5,245 nt of DNA from DASUBN01 sp035465695 (GTDB lineage: Bacteria; Pseudomonadota; Gammaproteobacteria; Natronospirales; REEB76): positions 1-5,245 of the forward strand of contig DATIVR010000197.1 of assembly GCA_035465695.1 (NCBI GenBank), given 5' to 3'. Shown here one piece after another: positions 1 through 5,245 of the stretch. Under the pieces are notes generated by a model. That model was not told where the DNA came from and did not search any database. It saw only the letters and a list, made by a program, of their open reading frames with translations. The translations under genes and the position numbers were made by a program. Numbering within the stretch: the stretch's first letter is position 1; each line of letters starts with the position of its first letter.

Positions 1-11
1 GAAGTCTCAGG

Positions 12-614
12 TCAGTGCTTGGTGCCGGCGGCGGGGGCCGGGGTCGCCGGCGCGGTGGCCTGGGCCTTCTGCATCTGCGCCCAGTCCTTGTCCATGGCCG
101 CGGTGAGCTCCGCGGTCTTGTCGTAGGCCTCGCTGGCGGTCAGCACGCCGGCGCCGCGCACCAGCAGGATGTCGATGTGCTGGTCCTTCACGAACTGCGG
201 CACCACGGTCTGCAGCTCGTCCTGGATGGGCTGCAGCAACTCGGCCTGACGCTGCTGGAGCAGCTGGCGGGCATCGGTCACATACGCCTGGAAGGCCTGG
301 TCCGCATCCTGATACTGCTTCTGCAGCGTCGCATAATTCGAGGACTTGGCGTCAGCCTTGTCGAGCTGATCCTTGAGTGCCTTGCGCTTGTCCGCCAGAT
401 CGGTGGCCTGGGCCTGCAGGTCGTCCTGCTTCTGCTTCAGAAGCTTGGCGGCTTCGGAACCGCGCTGCGAGCGAGCCACAGCCTGCTGCAGGTCCACCAC
501 CGCGATCTTGGGACCGGCGGCGGAAGCCGAGTGACTCTTGGTGGCGGCGTTAGCCGGGGAAAGCAGCGACAAGCCGGCCGCGAATGCCGCGGCGGCGATG
601 AAACCTTGACGCAT
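12..614 (-). CDS. OmpH/Skp-family periplasmic chaperone-like protein
   Basis: A 200-residue protein of the OmpH/Skp family. Family members are periplasmic, trimeric and tentacle-like, and hold unfolded outer-membrane proteins on their way to the BAM complex. Residues 1-23 form a Sec signal peptide: M-R-Q start, Ala/Leu-rich core, and A21-N22-A23 before the cut. A short Ala/Ser/Lys stretch follows, then the family's first beta strand (KIAVVDLQ, 36-43). Residues 48-130 are rich in Lys, Gln, Asp, Ala and Leu without prolines and should form the coiled-coil arms. Residues 146-172 (IDILLV through YDKTAELT) match the returning strand and the usual D-x-T end of the domain. An Ala/Pro tail (about 181-200) makes it longer than E. 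coli Skp (about 160 residues). The start is supported by a ribosome site 10 bases upstream. It is divergent from the Tricorn-type gene and not beside bamA or lpxD on the side visible here, so it may be a paralogue of the housekeeping skp. The family call is firm; the client set is unknown. Confidence 0.88.
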   Translation of the reverse strand: MRQGFIAAAAFAAGLSLLSPANAATKSHSASAAGPKIAVVDLQQAVARSQRGSEAAKLLKQKQDDLQAQATDLADKRKALKDQLDKADAKSSNYATLQKQYQDADQAFQAYVTDARQLLQQRQAELLQPIQDELQTVVPQFVKDQHIDILLVRGAGVLTASEAYDKTAELTAAMDKDWAQMQKAQATAPATPAPAAGTKH

Positions 615-624
615 GATGCTGATA

Positions 625-629
625 CTCCT
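625..629 (-). promoter_or_regulatory. Ribosome binding site of the OmpH/Skp-like gene
   Basis: Read on the minus strand this is CAGGAGT, a good Shine-Dalgarno match, ending 10 bases before the ATG at 614-612. It supports that ATG as the start, which also places the signal peptide at the very N-terminus. Confidence 0.7.
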
Positions 630-642
630 GGATGGTGGTCCC

Positions 643-670
643 GGAACCCCTGGCCCGGGATATGGTCAAA
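643..670 (+). promoter_or_regulatory. Candidate sigma-E (RpoE)-type promoter
   Basis: GGAACCC (643-649) and TCAAA (666-670, inside GGTCAAAAA) are separated by exactly 16 bases. The enterobacterial sigma-E consensus is GGAACTT, about 16 bases, TCAAA, so the -35 box matches at five of seven positions and the -10 box fully. It points at the Tricorn-type gene; transcription would begin near 676 and leave a leader of about 180 bases. Such a promoter fits a periplasmic protease, since sigma-E controls envelope quality-control genes. The match is read by eye, and GGAACC recurs twice more in this intergenic region, so chance is not excluded. Confidence 0.4.
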
Positions 671-715
671 AACCGCGCACAGGATAACCCAGCCCGCGAC
701 GCAGTAGCCACTGGT

Positions 716-744
716 TTGACGGCCCCCCGTCCACGCGCCAGGAT
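716..744 (+). promoter_or_regulatory. Weak candidate sigma-70 promoter
   Basis: TTGACG (716-721) is five of six to the -35 consensus. At a 17-base spacing it is followed by CAGGAT (739-744), which keeps only the A at position 2 and the final AT of TATAAT. It would serve the Tricorn-type gene with a leader of about 110 bases. The poor -10 box makes it a weak alternative to, or companion of, the sigma-E-like site upstream. I found no convincing sigma-70 pair for the minus-strand gene: a TTGACC at 669-664 has no acceptable -10 box at 16-18 bases. Confidence 0.2.
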
Positions 745-844
745 GCGGAACCGGTCGCCCGCAGGAACCCGGAAGTCATGGCCGGGACTCAACTGGCACG
801 ACGCCCGGCATGCCTCGCTGGCATGCGCCTTTCCGCTTCAAGTC

Positions 845-851
845 TAAGGAG
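845..851 (+). promoter_or_regulatory. Ribosome binding site deciding the start of the Tricorn-type gene
   Basis: TAAGGAG is a near-perfect Shine-Dalgarno sequence with 7 bases before the ATG at 859. The open frame runs further upstream to an ATG at 778, but starting there would put 27 extra residues before an otherwise standard signal peptide. The site at 845-851 therefore fixes the start at 859. Confidence 0.85.
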
Positions 852-858
852 TCTTGAT

Positions 859-3800
859 ATGTCCCGATCCCTTTCCTTGCGCAAGCTTGCTTGGGCTGCA
901 ACTTTGGGGCTCGGCGTCACGCTGGCGGCCCGCGCCCACGCGGATCAGACGCTTGCGCGCTTCCCGACCCTGCACGGCGACACCGTGGTGTTCGAGGCGC
1001 ACGGAAACTTGTGGGAAGTCTCCCGCAACGGCGGCACGGCTTCACGGCTCACCTCCGAGGCCGGCTACGACATGATGCCGCGCTACTCGCCGGACGGTAA
1101 GTGGATCGCGTTCACCGGACAGTACCAGGCCAACACCGACGTGTACGTGATCCCCGCCGGCGGCGGCGAAGCACGCCGGCTCACCTTCCACTCCGACGTG
1201 GTGGATGACGCACCGGATCGCTGGGGGCCGGACAACATGGTGCTGGGCTGGACGCCGGACTCGAAACAGATCGTGTTCCTCTCGCGCCGCGCCTCCATGA
1301 ACAGCTGGTTCGGCCGGTACTTCACCGTGCCGGTCACCGGCGGCGAGGAGAAACTGATGCCGCTCGACAAGGGCGGCGTGTTCAGCTGGAGCCCGGACGG
1401 AAGATCCATCGTCTATAACCGCATCTTCACGAACTTCCGCACCTGGAAGCGCTACACCGGCGGCATGCACCAAAACGCCTGGATCCACAATTTCGCGACC
1501 GGCAGCGATGAGCTCGCCATCGACTCCAAGGGCGCGGACCTGGACCCCATGTGGTACGGCAAGACCATCTATGTGGCCTCGGACCGGGGCGCGGACCACC
1601 GCTTCAACCTCTGGGCCATGGACACCGCCACCAAGCAGATGCGGCAGGTCACCCATTTCACGGACTACGACATCGACTGGCCGAGCCTGGGTGACAACGG
1701 CATCGTGTTCCAGCAGGGTGGCTCGCTGTACGTCATGGATCTGCCATCGGAGCAGCTGCACAAGCTGTCCGTGGATGTGCCGGACGACGGCACCCAGACC
1801 GGCGTGCGATATGTGGATGACTCCCACTACATCCAGGGCAGCGATCCCGCCGGCGACCCCAACTTCGACATCTCGCCCAACGGCAAGCGCGCTCTGCTGC
1901 AGGCGCGCGGCGACCTCTTCACCCTGCCCGCGGCCCACGGCAACACCCGCAACCTGACCCGGAGCTCCGACGCCAAGGAAGAGAGCCCGAGCTGGTCCCC
2001 CGACGGCAAGTGGATCGCCTACGTCACTGATGCGAGCGGCGAGGAGCAGGTGGCGATGCGGCCCTCCGAGGGCGGCCCCGAGCAGGTGCTCACCCGTTTC
2101 AAGACCGGCTACTTCTACAAGCCGGTTTGGTCGCGGGACAGCGCCAAGCTGGCGTTCAGCGACAACGAGCACCAGTTGTGGTGGCTGGACGTGAAGTCGA
2201 AGAAAGTGACCAAGGTCGACCAAGATCCGCGCAACGAGATCCACGATTACACATGGTCGCCCGATGGCGAGTGGCTGGCCTACAGCAAGCAGCGTGACAA
2301 CCAGATCCCGGGCATCTGGCTGTACAACCTGGATGACGCCAAAGCCACCTCGGTGAGCTCGCCCTTCGACGGCGACTTCAATCCGGCCTTCGATCCGGAC
2401 GGCAAGTACCTGTTCTTCGTGTCGGCGCGCCACGAGAACCCCACCTTCAGCCAGAGCGAGTTCAACATCGCCACCCTGAAGATGACCGGTGTCTATGCCG
2501 CGATCCTGGACAAGGATGGGCCGTCGCCTTTCGCCCCCAAGTCCGATGAAGGCATCCCCGCCAAGGACGATGGCAAGGACAACAACAAGTCCGGCAAGGA
2601 CAAGGCCATCCACATCGATCTTCCGGGACTGATGCGGCGCGCGGTGGCACTGCCGATCCCGGCGGACAACTACGCGGGCCTCAACGCCATCGCCGGCGGC
2701 CACGTGCTGTATCTGACCTTGCCCAACATCACCATCGAGGGGCCGCTGCCGGGCGAGCGCGGCGCCCTGCACACCTTCGACATCGACAAGCGCAAGGACA
2801 AGACCCTCATCGCCGACATCGGGGCCTATGCGCTCTCCGCCGACGGCAAGACCGCGCTGGTGCAGACGCCGGAAGGCAAATTGGGCTTCATGGCCACCGA
2901 CGGCGGCGACGAGAAGCCGAGCATCCTCGACACCTCGCACATGCTGACGCGCATCGATCCCAAGCAGGAATGGGCCGAGATGTTCCACATGGCCTGGCGA
3001 CTGGATCGGGACTTCTTCGTGAACCGCGAGATGAATGGCGTCGACTGGGATGAGGTTCAGAGCCGCTACGCCAGGCTGTTGCCGCTGGTAGGCAGCCGCG
3101 AGGATCTCACTTACCTCATCGGCGAGGTCATCGGCGAGCTGTCCAACTCCCACACCTATGTCGGCGGAGGCGACAACGCCGACGAGCGACAGTTGGTAGC
3201 CACCGGCCTGTTGGGAGCGGACTACGGCCTGGACGCCCGGTCCGGCCGTTATTTCATCTCCAAGATATACACCGGTGACAACACCCGTCACGACTTCACG
3301 GCGCCCTTGGCGGTACCGGGCGTCGACGTGCAAGTGGGTGACTACATCCTGGCCGTGGACGGCCACGACCTGAAGGCACCCACCGATATCTACAGCCTGT
3401 TCGTCGGCACCCGCGGCCAGACGGTGACCCTGACCGTGGCGGACGATGCCGACGGCAAGGGCAAGCACGATGTCACCGTCGGCACCATCCATGACGAGTT
3501 GAACCTGCGCCAGGACGACTGGATCAAGCACAACCGGGAAGTGGTCGACAAGGCATCCGGCGGCCAGGTGGGTTACATCTATCTGGACGACATGGGCGCG
3601 AACGGCATGAAGCAGTTCATCGATCAGTTCTACCCGCAGATCGACAAGCAGGGCCTGATCATCGATGACCGCTTCAACGGCGGCGGCTTCATCGACCAGA
3701 TCCTGCTGGAGCGCCTGCGCCGAATCCTGGCCGGCATGGAGACCAACCGCCAGGGCGTGCCCGAGACCGATCCGCCGGTGCTGTCCAACAGCTATAAGGT

Positions 3801-4182
3801 GTGCCTGATCAACGCCTATTCGGCCTCCGACGGCGACATCTTCCCGTTCTACTTCCGCAAGTACGGGCTGGGACCGCTCATCGGCATGCGCACCTGGGGC
3901 GGCGTGCGTGGTATCCGCGGCGACTGGCCGCTGCTGGACAACGGCTACATCACCGTACCGGAAGGCACCCAATACGGGCTCGACTCCCAATGGGTCATCG
4001 AGAACCACGGTGTGGACCCGGACATGGAGGTGGATGACCTGCCGGGCGACCTGCAGAAGGGCAAGGACGCCCAGCTCGACGCCGCCGTGAAGTACTTGAT
4101 GGACAAGATCAAGGCGCACCCGCTGAACCTGCCGGCACCGCCACCGAAATTGCCGGCGTATCCGCCGGAAGGGCACGAATGA
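859..4182 (+). CDS. Exported Tricorn-type serine protease (S41 family, beta-propeller and PDZ)
   Basis: A 1107-residue Tricorn protease homologue, a peptidase that trims oligopeptides released by larger proteases. Residues 1-28 are a Sec signal peptide (R-K before an Ala/Leu core, A26-H27-A28 before the cut), so it acts in the periplasm or envelope. Residues 29 to about 325 and about 330-690 form two beta-propellers; recurring W-S-P-D-G-type blades are clear at 76-87, 175-188, 377-390, 464-477 and 509-522. A helical core segment (about 700-768) carries S764-H765. A PDZ domain lies near 790-875. The catalytic half carries nucleophile S990 in SASDGD and E1048 in IENHGVDPD. The S-to-E spacing of 58 equals that of Thermoplasma Tricorn (S965, E1023), and S764-H765 matches S745-H746, so it looks active. 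A charged Lys/Asp/Asn linker (569-582) and a Pro-rich C-terminus are variable parts. It is monocistronic here, divergent from the Skp-like gene and followed by a terminator. No Tricorn-interacting aminopeptidase is nearby. The family is certain; the substrates are not. Confidence 0.95.
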   Translation: MSRSLSLRKLAWAATLGLGVTLAARAHADQTLARFPTLHGDTVVFEAHGNLWEVSRNGGTASRLTSEAGYDMMPRYSPDGKWIAFTGQYQANTDVYVIPAGGGEARRLTFHSDVVDDAPDRWGPDNMVLGWTPDSKQIVFLSRRASMNSWFGRYFTVPVTGGEEKLMPLDKGGVFSWSPDGRSIVYNRIFTNFRTWKRYTGGMHQNAWIHNFATGSDELAIDSKGADLDPMWYGKTIYVASDRGADHRFNLWAMDTATKQMRQVTHFTDYDIDWPSLGDNGIVFQQGGSLYVMDLPSEQLHKLSVDVPDDGTQTGVRYVDDSHYIQGSDPAGDPNFDISPNGKRALLQARGDLFTLPAAHGNTRNLTRSSDAKEESPSWSPDGKWIAYVTDASGEEQVAMRPSEGGPEQVLTRFKTGYFYKPVWSRDSAKLAFSDNEHQLWWLDVKSKKVTKVDQDPRNEIHDYTWSPDGEWLAYSKQRDNQIPGIWLYNLDDAKATSVSSPFDGDFNPAFDPDGKYLFFVSARHENPTFSQSEFNIATLKMTGVYAAILDKDGPSPFAPKSDEGIPAKDDGKDNNKSGKDKAIHIDLPGLMRRAVALPIPADNYAGLNAIAGGHVLYLTLPNITIEGPLPGERGALHTFDIDKRKDKTLIADIGAYALSADGKTALVQTPEGKLGFMATDGGDEKPSILDTSHMLTRIDPKQEWAEMFHMAWRLDRDFFVNREMNGVDWDEVQSRYARLLPLVGSREDLTYLIGEVIGELSNSHTYVGGGDNADERQLVATGLLGADYGLDARSGRYFISKIYTGDNTRHDFTAPLAVPGVDVQVGDYILAVDGHDLKAPTDIYSLFVGTRGQTVTLTVADDADGKGKHDVTVGTIHDELNLRQDDWIKHNREVVDKASGGQVGYIYLDDMGANGMKQFIDQFYPQIDKQGLIIDDRFNGGGFIDQILLERLRRILAGMETNRQGVPETDPPVLSNSYKVCLINAYSASDGDIFPFYFRKYGLGPLIGMRTWGGVRGIRGDWPLLDNGYITVPEGTQYGLDSQWVIENHGVDPDMEVDDLPGDLQKGKDAQLDAAVKYLMDKIKAHPLNLPAPPPKLPAYPPEGHE

Positions 4183-4189
4183 GCCTGCA

Positions 4190-4202
4190 GAAGCGGGGCT
4201 TC
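4190..4202 (+). other. Small hairpin just after the protease stop codon
   Basis: GAAGC, a GGG loop, then GCTTC: a 5-bp stem starting 8 bases after the stop codon at 4180-4182, with no T-run behind it. On its own it could be chance. It is listed because it is the first of three hairpins in the 118-base convergent gap. Confidence 0.25.
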
Positions 4203-4211
4203 GTGTAAATG

Positions 4212-4237
4212 AACGGCGGTCGCGAGACCGCCGTTTT
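4212..4237 (+). terminator. Intrinsic terminator of the Tricorn-type gene
   Basis: AACGGCGGTC and GACCGCCGTT form a perfect 10-bp GC-rich stem closed by the tetraloop GCGA, which is of the stable GNRA type. The stem runs into TTTT (4234-4237) and then GCTT. It lies 29 bases past the protease stop codon in the right orientation. Read on the minus strand the stem is followed by CATTT rather than a T-run, so any action on the opposing kinase transcript should be weaker. Confidence 0.8.
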
Positions 4238-4245
4238 GCTTACTC

Positions 4246-4270
4246 CGATTCAGGCGGCGCGCCTGAATCG
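4246..4270. terminator. Second perfect hairpin between the convergent genes, possible minus-strand terminator
   Basis: CGATTCAGGC and GCCTGAATCG are perfect 10-bp inverted arms around GGCGC; one more G-C pair can close inside the loop. It lies 30 bases past the kinase stop codon (4303-4301, minus strand) and 8 bases from the first terminator. Neither strand has a proper T-run next to it, so as a terminator it would be non-canonical. It may add to the neighbouring hairpin to stop convergent transcripts or protect their 3' ends. Confidence 0.45.
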
Positions 4271-4300
4271 GCGCGCGGCACTCCACTTTGCCGCAGTCTG

Positions 4301-5227
4301 CTATCTCAGCTGAGACAGAAGCCGTTGCATCAGTGACAGCGCCTGGCCGAGATAACCCTCGCCGAACAGGTTCAGGTGGTTCAGGACGTGGTAGAGCTGA
4401 TAGAGATCCCGGCGGACGGGATAACCGGGATCGAGCGGCGCGTGCAGCCGGTAGGCGGCGTAGAACTCTTGCGGGAAGCCGCCGAACAACTCGGTCATGG
4501 CGAGATCACTCTCCCGGTCGCCGCAATACACGGCGGGATCGAATACCACTGGGCCGCCGTCCTGGAGGACGCCCCAGTTACCGCCCCACAGGTCGCCATG
4601 CAGCAACGCGGGATGAGGCTTATAGCCGGCGAAGAACCGCGGCAAAGCCGCCATCAGTTCCGCACCCAGCTCCTGCAGCCTGCCGCGATGGCCATCTTCC
4701 GCCGCGAGCTGCAACTGGAATCCGAGGCGCTGTTGCCGGAAAAAGTCCACCCAATCATCGCTCTCCCGGTTGAACTGCGGCGTGGCGCCGATGAAGTTGT
4801 GCCGGTGCCAGCCGAACTGTGCCCGGTGCTGCAGATGCTGCCGGGCCAGTGCTTCGCCCAGACGTGCCGCAGACCCCGATCCGGCGTTCGCGAGCGGCAG
4901 CCACTCCAGAAGCAGGAAGCCTTCGCCTTCGATCGCGCCATGGTCCTCCACATGCGGCACGTGCAGCGCGCCGGCGCCCGCCAGGCCCAGGAGCCCGTCC
5001 GCTTCCGCCGCCAGGAGTTCCGCATCGCCGGTCTTGAGGAACCAGATCTGATGCTCCTGTTCCAGGCGCCAACGCCTGCCGCCCACGCCCTCCCCCAGCG
5101 CATGCCAGACGGGCGATGCCGGAGTGCGTTCCATGAGGAACGCATCCAGTCGCGCCGCCAGCGCCGTGGTCGGCCTGCTTCCCAAGCCCGGGGCCTCCGG
5201 TTTACTGTTGGGCATCGCCGACACCAT
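4301..5227 (-). CDS. Fructosamine/ketosamine-3-kinase family protein (YniA-like)
   Basis: A 308-residue cytoplasmic kinase of the fructosamine-3-kinase family, which resembles aminoglycoside phosphotransferases. These enzymes phosphorylate sugars attached to protein amines; the product is unstable and falls off, repairing glycation. Visible motifs: glycine loop GEGVGG (45-50), ATP-binding lysine K65 in WFLKTGD, paired acid E75 in AAEADGL, hinge-like LLLEWLP (105-111), catalytic loop HGDLWGGN (210-217, base D212 and N217), metal-binding D230 in VFDPAVY, then GDRESDLAMTELFGGF (236-251), a family signature. E. coli YniA is 286 residues; the extra length is at the N-terminus. The chosen ATG has a weak GAGGG 11 bases upstream. 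Met5 has no ribosome site, so the exact start is uncertain. The glycine loop lacks the redox cysteine known in some relatives; the only cysteine is C235. The gene is convergent with the protease gene. Its partner upstream lies outside the window; a TGA at 5233-5231 could end a preceding gene but is not evidence by itself. Confidence 0.93.
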   Translation of the reverse strand: MVSAMPNSKPEAPGLGSRPTTALAARLDAFLMERTPASPVWHALGEGVGGRRWRLEQEHQIWFLKTGDAELLAAEADGLLGLAGAGALHVPHVEDHGAIEGEGFLLLEWLPLANAGSGSAARLGEALARQHLQHRAQFGWHRHNFIGATPQFNRESDDWVDFFRQQRLGFQLQLAAEDGHRGRLQELGAELMAALPRFFAGYKPHPALLHGDLWGGNWGVLQDGGPVVFDPAVYCGDRESDLAMTELFGGFPQEFYAAYRLHAPLDPGYPVRRDLYQLYHVLNHLNLFGEGYLGQALSLMQRLLSQLR

Positions 5228-5245
5228 AGCTCAGGAGACCCTCAT

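Noticed and set aside
15..707. A 230-codon plus-strand open frame across the Skp-like gene and into the intergenic region.
   Set aside because: It is the Leu/Gly/Arg-rich reverse of the coiled-coil gene and shows no domain; the minus-strand product has family motifs and a signal peptide.
632..847. A 71-codon plus-strand open frame inside the divergent intergenic region.
   Set aside because: It has no good ribosome site and an Arg/Ala/Pro composition typical of non-coding GC-rich DNA, and it covers the likely promoter region.
778..858. An upstream ATG that would add 27 residues to the protease.
   Set aside because: The strong ribosome site at 845-851 and the signal peptide starting directly at 859 favour the later start.
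1042..4176. A 1044-codon open frame on the minus strand opposite nearly all of the protease gene.
   Set aside because: Its product is a string of Val, Gly, His, Asp, Arg and Gln with no recognisable domain, as expected from a high-GC gene read backwards in the codon-aligned frame. The plus-strand frame has clear homology, a ribosome site and a signal peptide.
4304..4315. A perfect 12-base palindrome, TCTCAGCTGAGA.
   Set aside because: It encodes the last residues of the kinase (LSQLR) and has no second copy or context in the window; it is most likely chance.
5231..5233. A minus-strand TGA 3 bases before the kinase start, possibly the end of an upstream operon partner.
   Set aside because: Only 18 bases remain before the window ends, so no coding can be shown; a stop triplet alone is not evidence.

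Overview
The window looks like an ordinary chromosomal segment from a high-GC Gram-negative bacterium. Two of its three genes carry Sec signal peptides with A-x-A cleavage sites. One of these is an OmpH/Skp-type periplasmic chaperone, which implies an outer membrane. The YniA-like fructosamine kinase and the exported Tricorn-type protease together fit a gammaproteobacterium, perhaps of the Xanthomonadales/Rhodanobacteraceae type. That placement is inference from gene content and base composition only.

Layout: (1) 12-614, minus strand, an OmpH/Skp-family periplasmic protein. (2) 615-858, a divergent intergenic region holding both ribosome binding sites, a sigma-E-like promoter match and a weaker sigma-70-like match, both pointing at the large gene. 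(3) 859-4182, plus strand, a 1107-residue exported Tricorn-type S41 protease with two beta-propellers, a PDZ domain and an apparently complete Ser-His-Ser-Glu active site. (4) 4183-4300, a convergent intergenic region with three hairpins in a row, one of them a good intrinsic terminator. (5) 4301-5227, minus strand, a fructosamine/ketosamine-3-kinase-family protein. The last 18 bases hold only its leader.

The divergent pair suggests an envelope protein-quality theme: a chaperone-like protein beside a large periplasmic peptidase, with an envelope-stress-type promoter match between them. The kinase is convergent, separately terminated, and belongs to cytoplasmic repair of glycated proteins; nothing links it to the other two except proximity. 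I see no mobile element, CRISPR array, tRNA, rRNA or clearly undescribed system. The points most worth checking are the sigma-E-like site, the active-site variations of the exported Tricorn homologue, and the glycine loop of the kinase, which lacks the redox cysteine known in part of its family.
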